From Rhyacichthys aspro (lineage: Eukaryota > Chordata > Actinopteri > Gobiiformes > Rhyacichthyidae): a DNA stretch of 64,000 bases. How positions within the stretch are numbered: the stretch's first letter is position 1; the number at the start of each line of letters is the position of its first letter. The DNA lies in the NCBI GenBank assembly GCA_036850595.1, contig CM072160.1, positions 17,091,906 to 17,155,905 of the forward strand, given 5' to 3'. Position numbers and translations under genes: made by a program. Below, piece after piece: positions 1 through 10,769 of the stretch. The notes under the pieces were generated by a model. That model worked only from the letters and a program-made list of their open reading frames with translations. It was not told where the DNA came from and did not search any database.

Positions 1-1119
1 ATAATCCATCTCAATTGGAATGGGTCTCCACCAGGACATTAGCATCATAACTCTCTCAATGCCACATACTTTTCTGTCTTATTTACTCGATGTTATGTGG
101 TACATGCACCGTATTTTAGAAAAGTAATTCCATCCAGCCTCTAAACTTAACTAAATCACCACTTCAGGAGTAAACTTACAGAAATGGGTCCAGGACTATG
201 AAGCTGGCTGAGCCTATCCTAGATATATTTCTTCGATCCAGTTTCCAGTAAATGGTTTCACAAAGCTGGTTACCAACTTGTCGGCACCAAACGATCAATC
301 ACATCAACAGGTTAGAGATAAAGGCAACCTACACTGAACTCAAGCGACGTGAACAACACAATAGACTGAATGACTGTCACCCACTAAGACCACTCCATTT
401 ATTATTTAAATGAGTTAAAATACTCTTTTCAAGGCTATTCGTCAGAGGATCCCAACAGAATGCTGTTCAATAAAAATGTGTATCCTCTACATTTTTAAAG
501 CTCCACTACCAGATTTTGTGTTTGCTGTCTCGGCCTTAATTATAAAGCCTAGATCACATCTTAGTATTATTTTTTCACAGATGATACCTGTTACAAAAAG
601 CTGTTAGAGATTAAACTGTTAAACTAAATGCAACAGTAAAAAAAAATCAAGTAATGGACTTACACTTTTCTTACTTTTCTGCACAGAAATATTTTCCTAT
701 GCCACTTTTTCATTTTCATAGTTACCTTACTAACCCCTTAATCCATCTTCTTTTTCCACACATCCACGGATTTGCAGAACCTTAAGTAATCAACACTTTC
801 TAAACGTTAACTCTTTATATAGTTATACTATAGTGCTAGTATTTGCCAATTATGTATGTTCTAATGTGATGTCTGCCATTTAAATCTTCATCTGAACAAC
901 ACTCTCATCTAACTTAAATGAAAAACTAAAATTATGATTGTATTATAATAGTACCAACTATCAGGTGGAATAATGGATGTCAGCTCTCTTAGGTTGTTTT
1001 CACTCAGCCACACACAAGCCCATACTCACACAGCATCCCTTGGACCTACACAGTATTATAGGATTGTCTCAGAGTGATTACAGAGGATCAGGGATGGGAA
1101 AAAAGCTACCAAAATCACA
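1..1119. other. AT-rich non-coding DNA, nothing recognised
   Basis: I see no open frame of note, no repeat family I recognise and no obvious structure. The stretch ends at a CG/CA microsatellite. Confidence 0.6.
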
Positions 1120-1122
1120 ACG

Positions 1123-1123
1123 G

Positions 1124-1154
<31 letters not shown>
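1123..1154. repeat. (CG)n-(CA)n compound microsatellite
   Basis: Alternating CG dinucleotides pass directly into about ten CA units, so the whole tract is alternating purine-pyrimidine and could adopt Z-DNA. It gives short spurious open frames on the plus strand. Confidence 0.95.
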
Positions 1155-1194
1155 GTGCATATTCATGTAACAAAAATAACACACACAGATAGAC

Positions 1195-1460
1195 TAGGAC
1201 TCGTCAAGCCTGGAAGTCCGGCCTCTTTGACAGGGATAATCCGGCGGCACCGAGCGAGGGTAAAGTTAGGAAGAGACGATCCCAAACCCAGAAAAGCCGA
1301 TTAGAGGCTGAGGGAACAAAACCCAGGCAGCGGGAGAGGGAAGAACAGAAACAAGCAGCAGAACACCAAAGCCAAGGCGAGCCTGTCACAAGAGGCCGGT
1401 TTTGCCTTACAGACCGGGCAAACTCAGACGAGGACGTGAGCGAGGGAACACTGCACAGCA
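1195..1460. promoter_or_regulatory. CpG-rich patch, possible regulatory or unannotated exon sequence
   Basis: This patch is clearly richer in G+C and in CpG than the AT-rich sequence on both sides, with CpGs spaced along its whole length (for example around 1217, 1241-1256, 1277, 1399 and 1430-1442). Fish genomes are CpG-depleted outside promoters, some exons and young repeats. There is no repeat signature and no frame with a recognisable protein. It could be a promoter, a 5' untranslated exon, or an unmethylated enhancer. The function is inference. Confidence 0.3.
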
Positions 1461-2316
1461 AGAGATGGGAAGGTAGACAAGAACGGAATAAAGCTGTGAA
1501 GGTGAAAAGACAGAGAAAAATATATATATATGAGTTATGAGAAAGTTGTACAGGTGATGTTTAAAAAAAAAAAAAAAAAAGGAATCCTGGGGCGTATGTC
1601 CTTGACACTTGTTGAATGTAGACGAGTTCCTCTGTCTTTGGTCTCTTTTGTCTGGGCTTTAGATGTGAAGGCAATAGATGACAGCACGTCTGGCCAAAAG
1701 TCATCGCATTTCGGAAAAAATGTGACAGACCTCAGCGGTTTACCTGGTGTGCACCACATAACTAAAGGCACTAACTTGCTTCCTAACTTGAGCGGATTTT
1801 TTTTGTGTCCGGTGTCATGTTTAACATCAGTCGTATGTGTCAGTTAAATTAATAATTCATTAAATCCCATAATCCATCATAATTAGGAGACTGTTTTCTA
1901 AAAGTTCAAACTTTTAGGTCCAGTGTTGGTGCACCACAACCCGTCTGCTTTTTTCTTTCACATTCATTCCGACCCCAATAAGATATAGCACATATTTTTA
2001 AATGTTGATTTCTTGAGTACTTTTGTGCCAGAGCTGCTGTTATTCCATGGATTTAAAGTTTGCAGAGCTGGTAAATAATAGATTCTTCATTGACTGAGCT
2101 GCACAGAAAAGTAGCAAACAGAGGTTTTAACAAAGTTTCTGATAATGTCTTGCCACAGTGAAATTACTTCTGTACACTAGATTCTTATACTTACATTTAT
2201 TCACTTGTGTGTTTACCTTCTATGTGTTTCTGTCCTCACTTTTTATTTCATTCACTAACTTCTGTTTTCTCTAAGGTCATAAGGGAGAAGGTGGAGGCCA
2301 TATAAGTAGACAGCAG
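1461..2316. other. Non-coding DNA with a poly(A) run
   Basis: The stretch contains a short (TA)n run near 1519-1530 and an 18-base poly(A) at about 1563-1580. The open frames at 1530-1847 read through this homopolymer and resemble no protein I know. Nothing else is seen. Confidence 0.55.
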
Positions 2317-2620
2317 TGTTAATTTAGTTATTTTTGTCATAGTTTTTTGCGCACGAAAACTAAACGAAAACTAATTAATGAGAATGTAAACTCTGACTTA
2401 ATGTATCAACACTTTCATCAATGATAAAAACTAAATAAAAATGAACAGACAGAGACGAAATCCAATCAAAAGGAGGAGGAGACAGTATGAGTTGAGAAGA
2501 GATTCAATCAGAACTCTTGTTTGGAGCATCGTGGAAGTGATTTCAGACTCAAACATTTTTTAGAGTCGCGGGAAGACAACAGGCGACGAAGAGCGCTGTT
2601 ATTATTCTGGTAAAGCAGAC
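2317..2620 (+). repeat. Interspersed fish repeat of the 'gttaattt...aaaactaaacgaaaact' type
   Basis: The stretch opens with a gttaatttngttatttttgtcat word, continues with the repetitive aaaactaaacgaaaactaatt motif, and then runs into a purine-rich ggaggaggagacag segment. I recognise this order of words as a common dispersed repeat in teleost genomes, probably a non-autonomous DNA transposon, but I cannot assign a family or exact ends by eye. Confidence 0.45.
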
Positions 2621-4879
2621 TCATTTTATTGAGATGCTGTTTTATTTAAACTATTAAAAAAAAAGACACACTTGTGTTTGGAATAACTAAAGTGAAATCT
2701 GTGTGTGTTGCACATTTAGACCTCAATACTAGCTGTAACAGGTTAAAAGCAGTTTCATTTCATTCAGGTAGAAATGATTACTATTACTATAAAAAGAACA
2801 CTGAAAAGGGATTACCCTTTATATTTCTAAATCTATTGTAGATATAGTCAAGTAAAACTTTATTTGTTTGTTTATTTTTTTCTTAATTGGTTGGTACAGG
2901 ATCATCTGTTCCAGGCAGTTGTTAACTTTTCTCTCAAGAGCCCTTTATCAAGTCTGGCCCATGGTTCATCCTCCCACTTTACTAAAAAAGACAAACAAGA
3001 CTTCTTTTACAATTAAAATACTTACTGCATTTTCAATAGCTCAAACAGTTTTTAGGATTATTATGATCTAAAATGTATTCCAGTCAGCACCAAAAAAAAG
3101 CAAGTAAAAGATTGAATGATTAAATGTAATGCTTTTGGTACAAGATGCTATCTTATCCTCTAACTAGTGGTAAAGCAGGCAATACAAGATTGATTTGTAA
3201 TTATTGCCACTACACACATTGATCTTTTCATTGCATCCAACTGAAAATGCAAAATGCAATTTAATCATTAGCCAGTACTTTTCTGAGGAAGTTGTATTGT
3301 TGCCGGACCTTTTCAGAAAATACAAACCTTTTTAGACATGATTGCACTTGTTAACAACACATACTATTGATGGTTGGTTATGCACATTAACTGCAATATA
3401 AACCAACCAGAAGGATATAAACAGACTATAGATGAGTGAACAAGACTTTTGTCAAAAGTCAATGCATAGGGGTTTTTTCTAGTCATCTGCAGGGACTGGG
3501 GACAAAGAGCTTAAACATGGGACAGTCCCAATTACACTGGGACATCTGGTCACTCTAGCTTAAAAACAACTGGAAATGAAGTTACTAATAGTTGCTCCTT
3601 GAAGCACCTTGAAAAAGAACAGACTGATTGTGTTTTGGACGTGAGAAGAAGTGAATTTTTAGAATAATCTTAGCCATTGCTGCTATTGTTAACTCTTGGT
3701 ATATTCTTTTTAGCTGTCTTGCCTCATGTCTCAAAATATCTTGACAACTTGGCCCCAATTTCCTGATGACATTGCTATAATACTACAAGCCAATCAGAAA
3801 ACTCCCTGCCCATAGCAACACATAGCAAACAATAGGTCAGTCAAAGTCACTCAAAGCGCTTCATAATTAAAATCAGGCCATAGACAACACATTTCATAAT
3901 ATAATTCTCTGTTGATGATTATTTACGATGAAGTTTTCATGAATACGGAGTCAGTTTTGATTGCTTAACTCAAGAATTTTGTGCGACATAAAAAGTTTGT
4001 TTCCCCCAGCAGTGATGACGGGATCTTGTCGTGCATATTGGCCTGTCACTTCCCGATGTCCTGCAGTGATTGGATGATAAATACAGCGATTAAATCCCAG
4101 AGACAGAGATAAGTGTTGTTGGCTATTGTCCCTGGATATGGGCTGGGGTAGTACGTGCATGTCTGAACCATCTGTGCCTGGAAATAAAGGACAAACGAAT
4201 GAAGATTAATTGTGCCGTCTCAATATAACTCATTTATATACGGTTATTCTATTGTTTATCTTAAGGTGGATGAGCTCATGCCTTTTACTAATACAGTATT
4301 GCATTGTTTTGCAGTCCATTATCACACTCAAGGTTGTTCTCATTTGAAAAGGGTACATGTAGCTAAGCAACACCAGTTAAGTATTTCAGAATATAATGCA
4401 ATGTAATTTTTCCTGCACAAAACACAGATATTGCTTACATTTTAAATTTTTTGGACATCTGTTGATGTACTTTTTATTTTTTTCTTTAGAAAAGCAGGAA
4501 TTAGGTTGACTTTACAGCAAAAGACAAGAGTTTAAACTTTAAGGCTCATGTTAACAATTGGTGATTATCTCCAGAAAATAATAATAAAATGCAGGATTTC
4601 CTTTTTTGCAAACTAAATCTGGAGCAATTCCTATTGAGTAAGTCAGTCCAAGTTTTTTTTAACAAACTCTATCCACCTCTGATATAGTTTAGTTGTGTTT
4701 TTTCTTCTTCTGTAGACTTTGAATGACTGACTACACACATGAAAACCTTCCTCTCAAGTAAAAAAAGGACTAAAAATGCAAAATAATGTTGGTTTACAGT
4801 CATCTCCACATTTAGCTTAATCATGGGTTTAAAAAAAATGAATTAACACTATTATTAGAAGTTGTAGACTTTGAAATAA
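2621..4879. other. Non-coding DNA, mostly unrecognised
   Basis: This is unique-looking AT-rich DNA. The only repeat hint is around 3515-3562, where 'gggacatctggtcactcta' resembles the end of a dispersed hAT-like transposon seen in many vertebrates. No coding frame is supported. Confidence 0.5.
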
Positions 4880-5065
4880 ATAAAATGTCTGAATGTATTT
4901 AGCGCACTTTTACTAAAAACATCCATTTGCTCTCAGGCATGCAGACATTCAGACTCCACTTTCCGTTCAGAACACTTACACTGCAGGAACAGCCAGGATT
5001 GAACCACCAACATTGCAATTACAGGACAAGTTACTCTACCTTCTGATCCACAGCCACTTAACTAC
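4880..5065 (-). repeat. tRNA-derived SINE remnant (minus strand)
   Basis: Read on the minus strand, the sequence begins with an A-box-like region (gtggatcagaaggtagag, near 5040-5058). It is followed by a good B-box-like ggttcaatcctgg near 4993-5006, then a short body, and ends in aaagtgcgctaaata, which resembles a LINE-type tail. This order (polymerase III promoter, body, LINE-like tail) is that of a tRNA-derived SINE. It is diverged and probably inactive. It is not a functional tRNA gene, because the anticodon arm and acceptor pairing are not preserved. Confidence 0.6.
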
Positions 5066-5499
5066 AATGTCTTTAATCAATTTGGCTATGTCACCTACAA
5101 AGTTCTGTCATGAGGATGGATTGGTTGATAATAGTGGGCTGGGGGTCACTTGCACTGTTTATCATTTGCAGATTTTTACACAGGAGGCCTCTGGGGCAGA
5201 TAACCAAGCCACCTCAGGCGTGTCCTCATGATGTGGAGGAGCAGCGGCTTCACTCCGAGCTCACACCATCTCCCATTTCGGCCACTTTTATCTCAGACTT
5301 TGTCCTTTCTATCAGGACCCACATTCATTGCCCACCAAAATGGAACGGCACCATTTTTACTGCGCCCTTTAAGCAATCTTCCAAATTACCTGAAAGTATA
5401 CGTGTGGTGAACTCTAAAGGGGACATTATCTGACAAGTTTACTCCACAGCCGAAAGGTCATAGGTTTTACCCCCAGGCCAGTCAGCGACAATCTTTGTG
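5066..5499. other. Non-coding DNA with an unsupported 107-codon frame
   Basis: The plus-strand frame at 5110-5433 has no motif, no codon bias and no splice or promoter context that I can recognise. I treat it as a chance frame. Confidence 0.5.
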
Positions 5500-5605
5500 T
5501 GTGAATTAGTGTTTCTAACATTGCCCATAGGGAATGAATGTCTAAATGTTAGCCCTGCAATTACCCAGTGATTGTCCCCCGCTTACACCCAAAGCAACTT
5601 GTATA
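5500..5605 (+). repeat. Degraded V-SINE 3' half
   Basis: Short blocks are in the correct order for the 3' part of the V-SINE seen complete at 53.35-53.75 kb: 'attgcccatag', 'gaatgaatgtct', 'gttagccctgcaatta' and 'gtccccc...acccaaag'. Divergence is high, so this is an old insertion. Confidence 0.55.
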
Positions 5606-5789
5606 TTCTCGTGAGGCATAAAGGATTGGTGAAAGAAGATGAATGAAAAAATACATCACAAACAGCACACTAAGTAGGTGGCTTTTGTCTCTGTCCTTGT
5701 GCCCATCACTTCCCTCATTACGTTGTCGTCTTCTGCATATTTTTTGGGCCAAGACGTATAACCACCTTGAATAATCCCAGAGCTGTCTC

Positions 5790-6010
5790 CTTTGTCACCT
5801 CATCCATATTTCCTTTATTGGTCTATGCTTCCTTTTTGTCTCGTAAAGCGAAGGAGCCGGTGCTGTCTGTGTGCTGCCATTAAAGTCAGTGAAGCTGGTT
5901 TTAATTGTTGGCGAATTGGCTTTTTATGACCAATGAAGCCTCTCGTACGGGCTGCTTGTACTATTTAATCAGCCATCATGTACTCTGTGCCACCTACACA
6001 CGCCACATTA
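5790..6010. promoter_or_regulatory. Candidate conserved non-coding element
   Basis: This is non-repetitive, balanced-composition sequence with long complex words (ccattaaagtcagtgaagctgg; ggttttaattgttggcgaat; tactatttaatcagccatca) and no coding potential. It stands out from its AT-rich, homopolymer-rich neighbours. The texture resembles vertebrate developmental enhancers, but conservation cannot be seen from one sequence. Confidence 0.3.
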
Positions 6011-7019
6011 AGGGAAAGACAGTGTTCTAAATAATGGTAAGGGATTGCAGAGTTTAGATTTTGGACTTTAAATGAGAGCTGAACATATGAAGCTCTCTGT
6101 AACAATGTAACTCGGAGAATATGAACGACCCGTGTGGCTTTTTACTTCCCAAGGGCATTTTTTCTTATTGAGTGGGCTTAAGGGTGGCTTTTGTATCAAA
6201 AAGTGACCAAATCCCTCTATTGGGAACAATAAAACAGATTCTTAAGTGGCATATCAGAGTGTAGTGTGGCACAAAACTTTGAAATTTACACTTGTGGCTT
6301 ACTTTTTCTCTGTCTTTCTAATAAAAAAAAAAGATTAGTTATAGCATTTTAAAAATCTGCCTATAAAATCCAAAGCTTCTAAATGGTCAAGTATTAATGC
6401 AGTTTAATTTTTTGCAGCATATACAGGGTTCAGTTTATTGCACATTATTGGTCCCAAGGGAAGTCTTCACTTTTTAACAGCAATGCAAATCTCATTTTGT
6501 GATTGCTGTCCAATTAAACAGCCAAATGTGATTTGTAGAAACTGTGGTTTTATAGAGCGTCATGCAGCAACACAGGAGGTAGAATGTTCTATTTATACAC
6601 AACAATGGTGCGTTTAAAGACCATTTAAAAGGCCAGTGATGCGATCAGGTTGGTGATTTTGGTGCTTTTATTTCTGAGGGAGAGAGCACAGGTGTAAATG
6701 ACTGCAGGAATGTCCTTGGACAAAACACAGTGAGCTCAAGACTCAGGTTTTTTAAAAAAAAGTCATTTTCTCCATCTCTTTGAAGGACGAGGTATTTTAT
6801 GAAAAGGCTGTTTCAATGGAAATCAATAGAGTCTATTTTAGTAAATGTAATCAAATCCTGGGAAGGCTGCATGGTATATCATTCTGCAGCAGCTTTTCGG
6901 CCTTGAATTTGAATAAACACCAGTTAAGTGTTAAAAAAATGAATAGCAACAATGGTCAGTTAGTCACAGGGCTGACAATTAGACACTAATAAAAAAACTC
7001 TCCTAACTCTCATACATAC
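6011..7019. other. Non-coding DNA, nothing recognised
   Basis: No repeat family, RNA gene or coding frame could be supported. The open frame at 6780-6989 shows no recognisable protein. Confidence 0.55.
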
Positions 7020-7041
7020 ATACCATACAGTACACAGGTTT

Positions 7042-7070
7042 AGGTAGCTTACTACCCTGGTAAGCTACCT
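7042..7070. repeat. Short perfect inverted repeat (hairpin)
   Basis: Arms AGGTAGCTTAC (7042-7052) and GTAAGCTACCT (7060-7070) are exact reverse complements separated by 7 bases. If a 6-base insertion in the left arm is looped out, the pairing extends outward through ACACAGGT/ACCTGTGT. The role is unknown, and the hairpin may be the relic of a foldback transposon end. Confidence 0.85.
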
Positions 7071-7339
7071 GTGTCCTCAGATTTTTCTGACAAAAACAAC
7101 AGAAGTCATTCACCGTCACCGAAGCATCTTCTCTCTCGAGCCACGCTGGTGTACGCTGTGGTTTGTTGACAACTAGAATAAGTTTCACTTGCCTTACGTC
7201 ACATCCGTGGCTTCTCTGATTGGTTTACTCAGTGAGCGTTAGTTTTGCCCATGGTCCCGCCTTGAAATCCTGTTTAAACCCTGCAATGTAATACAATGAG
7301 AAAGCCGTCTGGCTGGCCAGGCTAATGTAGACCTATTCT

Positions 7340-7475
7340 CCTATACAAGCCCGACCCTGAGAGAACCCATAGTAGCACAGGGAGGACATGCAGACTCCTC
7401 ACAGTATAGGGATCAAACACACAACCTTCTTGCTGTGAAGCAGTACCGCTAACACTCTCCCATTGTGCACCTCAA
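7340..7475 (-). repeat. V-SINE 5' half fragment (minus strand)
   Basis: On the minus strand this reads through the tRNA-like head, the 'cttcacagcaagaagg' word and the start of the conserved central domain ('gagtctgcatgtcctccc'). These are the same blocks in the same order as in the element at 53.35 kb. The 3' half is missing. Confidence 0.7.
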
Positions 7476-7576
7476 ATATACATATTATTATTTATTATAT
7501 AATACTATTAAAAGACAATAATTACATACTGTCACATTCATGATATATGCATAGGCCAATTCAATGCCGACTTTTG

Positions 7577-7640
7577 CTGTGGTTCCCAAACAGTGGGTCA
7601 GAGCCCAAAAGCGGGTTGCAGGACACTTTATTTAGGTTGC
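7577..7640 (+). mobile_element. hAT-like transposon end fragment
   Basis: 'tgtggttcccaaacagtggg' followed by gtcagagcccaaaagcgggttgca is the typical terminus of a large hAT (Charlie-like) group of DNA transposons found in vertebrates. The lysine- and asparagine-rich A-rich sequence that follows (to about 7930) could be remnant internal sequence, but I cannot show that. Confidence 0.55.
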
Positions 7641-9422
7641 CAGAAAAAAAAATCTAATTTCAATTCTAGCTTCAAAGTCTATGGGCAAAAGATTAAAGAA
7701 ATAGCCGATTTTACAAATTGGCACATTTCACAAAAAATGCTAAATGAACAAAACTATGCGCCTACTGAGCAAAATTCCCGTAAAAGGAAATAAATTGCAC
7801 TACAAAATGAAGAAAATTAAGCTAAAAGATTACCTAACACTAATAAAACCAAATTCATACAAAAAGGATTGCTGGAAAAAAACAAAACAAAAAACAAAAC
7901 ACCCACTGCTTCATTTCTACTTTTAGACAGGTGTTGTTTTTCGTATTGACAGGGCTAACGTCTAGTTATTATTAGGGTATTATTATTATATAAAAGTATT
8001 GTGTAATATTGTATTTCCAAAATTTTAGTCTGAACAAAGTAAAAAGAAAAGTTTCCACATGTGCTCAAAAAGCTCCCAGTTATTTTAGGAGAAAAAAAAA
8101 ATCATCTTTTACAGATGTCTTTTAGTCATTGAAAAAATTCTTTCTAGTTTGCAAAATATTAGAAATTTTCCAATTTGAATATTTCAGTTTTAAAGCAAAA
8201 CACTTGCAATTCATTAAGTCCTTAATTTAAGAAACCTTTAGCAATGATTTAAACCAAACCATTTCCTTCCTCTAAAGTTGAACAATTGTCTGAATCAGTT
8301 AAAAAAAATAAAAATAAAAATCGACAGGTATTTAACTGCATTCCAAAACAAAAATCTTCAGACCATACAGTGGTAGTGAATGCTTTCGCTCAAAGGTTAT
8401 TGGCTGTGACTGTGATTTACACACAGCCATCACTATAAAGATTTGGGGACACTCTAAAAGGAGAAAGAGGTTGTTTCAGGAAATTGATTCCCTTCAACAA
8501 TGTATCTTTGTAGATATTGAAAGAATTTATAACAAGGAATTCTTCACTTGTCAAACCAAAGCACTGAGCAGGTGACTCCTGTTCACAAATTATTGCCGCA
8601 TTATGGTATGTTACAATGCAAGGACACACACACAATGGCAAACAGTGTGACAGTTGTGAAAGAGGCACTTGATTGAATGGGGTAATAAAGCACAATGAGG
8701 TCAAAGGGCAGACGGAACAATAACTGCAGTTATAGGACGCAGTGTGGTGCTGGGTTCATGTGAAGGGGGCACACTCACAAACTCCATTACAGACAGTGAT
8801 GCTTAACAAAACGGGACGTCATTTTGAGAAATTTACCTCCTGCTGAGAATTAAATGAAAAAAGGTTGACATCACTTTTATAGCTGTGTGGATTCCCCTGG
8901 TGTATGCCAATCTATAAGTGTATTACAAAACACAACCTAATATCTCTATACTGATATTGGACTCAGGGGTCGCTTATTAATTAGATTTTGAAATGGTATG
9001 GTGACAAAAATCAAATCATGTTGTGAAGCAAGCCTTTTCACAGAAGCTACAGTATGTGCAAATATGTCAAAGTTCCAAGCTCAAGCTGTACCATTGCCAC
9101 TGAATATTCCCACAGAATCCTTTGTTTCTATCTATTATCCAAGGCTAAAAGCAACAATTAACCTGGTTACATCATGGTTCAACTTAAATGGCTCCAAGAT
9201 ATAAACCTTTAAACAGAATGATTCTCTCGGTGACACACAGAAGAACCTCAGCTGCAGCGAGGAATGTGACCACTGGATGATTATAACTTAACAGCCCAAT
9301 TGTCGACATATTCTGTGTAATGCTCATATTATATCCACAATTAACCTAATAACTTTTATTGCAATAAAAGAAGAGAAGACAAAATCAACAGGTAACAAAA
9401 CCACATGCCTTGCTAGAATGTA
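7641..9422. other. A-rich non-coding DNA, nothing firm
   Basis: The first 300 bases are A-rich and may be decayed transposon interior. The rest is unique AT-rich DNA without recognisable genes, RNA or repeats. Confidence 0.45.
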
Positions 9423-9599
9423 CAGTGCCATGAAAAAGTATTTGTCCCCCTTCCTGATTTTTTTTTCCCACGTTTGTCACACCAAAATGTTTCAGAACAT
9501 CAAACCCATTTAAATATTAGACAAAGATAACTCAATCGCTTAAAAACTGCATTTTGTGTTTATTTTATTTATTAAGAGAAAAAGCTGTACAAACCTACC
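9423..9599 (+). repeat. Left terminal inverted repeat of the Tc1 element
   Basis: It pairs along its length with 10020-10197. Shared blocks include 'gaaaaagtatttg', 'tttgtcacac', 'aaatgtttcaga', 'aatattaga' and 'ttattttattta'. Long repeats of this size usually carry transposase-binding direct repeats. Confidence 0.88.
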
Positions 9600-9990
9600 A
9601 ACTAAAAAAAAAATCCTGAAGGGGAATATCTGTCCATTAGTTCGTGACCTCATGCTGAAACACACTTAGGTGCACACTCAGGACAATGATCCAAAACACA
9701 GCAGCAAGTCCACCTCTGAATGAAAAAAGGAAAATTTTGGAGTGGCCTAGTCAAAGTACAGACTTGATTCTGAGTGAGATGCTGTGGCCTGACCTCAAAA
9801 AGGCAGTTCATGCTTAAAAAAAAAACAAAAAACAAAAAAAAAAACAACTAATGTGGTTGAATGAAAACAATACTGCCAAGAAAAGTGGGCCCAGATCCTT
9901 CCAGAGCGATGAGAAAGACTCACTGCATGTTATCACAAACATTTGATTGCAGTTATTGCTGCTGAGGGTGGCACAAGCAGTTATTAGGTT
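9600..9990 (+). pseudogene. Tc1 transposase C-terminal remnant
   Basis: Translation recovers the Tc1-family catalytic-core signature QDNDPKHSSK (from about 9679) with the second catalytic Asp. After a change of frame it recovers LSEMLWPDLKKAVHA (from about 9770) with the final catalytic Glu encoded at 9776-9778. A TGA stop at 9721-9723 replaces the usual tryptophan codon, and a frameshift separates the two motifs. The N-terminal DNA-binding paired-like domain and the first catalytic Asp are absent. In an intact element this protein cuts and pastes the transposon at TA sites. This copy cannot make a working enzyme. Confidence 0.9.
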
Positions 9991-10019
9991 TAGGGGGCAA
10001 CTACTTTTTCACATTGGGC

Positions 10020-10197
10020 TAGATAGGTTTGGATAGCTTTTTTTCCCTTTATAAATAAAATAATCCCTTAACTTATCTTAGTCTAATATTTCAATTTATT
10101 TGATGATCTGAAACATTTAAGTGTGACAAATACGCCAAAAAAAAAAAAAAAAAAAAAAAGAAATCAGAAAGGGGGCAAATACTTTTTCATAGCACTG
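10020..10197 (-). repeat. Right terminal inverted repeat of the Tc1 element
   Basis: This is the reverse complement of the left repeat. It is interrupted by a poly(A) expansion at about 10138-10159, which shows homopolymer slippage after insertion. Confidence 0.88.
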
Positions 10198-10204
10198 CAT
10201 TTGG

Positions 10205-10275
10205 ATTTAGTGGCCATTGTCCAGGGTGTACCCCCACTTCAGGTCCAAAAGCAGCTGGGATAGAAAACGAATGAA
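10205..10275 (+). repeat. V-SINE 3' tail fragment
   Basis: 'ggccattgtccagggtgtac' and 'gcagctgggatag' followed by gaatgaat match the last 70 bases of the V-SINE at 53.65-53.75 kb. It abuts the right end of the Tc1 element, so the transposon may have inserted into an older SINE and left only its tail on this side. Confidence 0.7.
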
Positions 10276-10482
10276 TAAACTCAATACAAACTCTACTAAG
10301 ATAAATCATTTTGGACTAGTTTTATGAAGAGCTTTGCCAAAAACATGTGTCATTATATAGTTTATGTAAAAAAATAAAATAAAAAAAATACTAATTTTGA
10401 CATACGGTTTGGTACAGGTAACCCCTTCAAGAGGCTTATCTACCGTCCAATCAGCTGCCTGCAGTGTTAACCTACTCCCCTC

Positions 10483-10496
10483 CCAACAGGGGGCGC
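10483..10496 (+). promoter_or_regulatory. Candidate CTCF binding site
   Basis: CCAACAGGGGGCGC agrees with the vertebrate CTCF core consensus CCASYAGRKGGCRS at 13 of 14 positions. It lies in a locally G+C-rich segment with no repeat signature. CTCF sites mark insulators and loop anchors. Binding here is inferred from the motif only. Confidence 0.45.
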
Positions 10497-10769
10497 TGCT
10501 CTGTGGCAACCCAGGCCTGGTGTTTGTGTCACTGCTGCAAAAAAATCATTTCCACAAGAGTGACAAACAATACTTGCAAAACTGCATCTTTTTTTAATGT
10601 ATTGTGCTCCGACTTTTGCTGAAGTCCACAAAAAAAACACAGACAACCAAACAAACAAAGTTTTGAGGTCTCCTTCAAATAAACTGATCCTAAAATTGTG
10701 GTTACGCAGTCACATTTATCCTCTTCCACAATCAGACCCTCTATCACAGGTCTGTAATCGAAGCAGGTA

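Larger units (their letters stand above)
9423..10197 (+). mobile_element. Internally deleted Tc1/mariner element with long inverted repeats
   Basis: The left end (cagtgccatgaaaaagtatt...) and the reverse complement of the right end (cagtgctatgaaaaagtatt...) match for about 178 bp each. A TA dinucleotide sits just outside the left end at 9421-9422, as expected for Tc1/mariner integration. At the right end the TA has mutated to CA. Between the ends lies only the C-terminal third of a transposase reading frame. The whole copy is about 775 bp, against roughly 1.6 kb for an intact member, so it was non-autonomous and is now inactive. It probably moved by trans-mobilisation or decayed after insertion. 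Confidence 0.92.

Noticed and set aside
4993..5058. Functional tRNA gene on the minus strand
   Set aside because: A- and B-box-like words are present, but the cloverleaf does not form and a SINE body follows.
5110..5433. 107-codon frame with a hydrophobic start resembling a signal peptide
   Set aside because: The N-terminal hydrophobic run is the only protein-like trait. The rest is unrecognisable, and the frame lies between two SINE relics.
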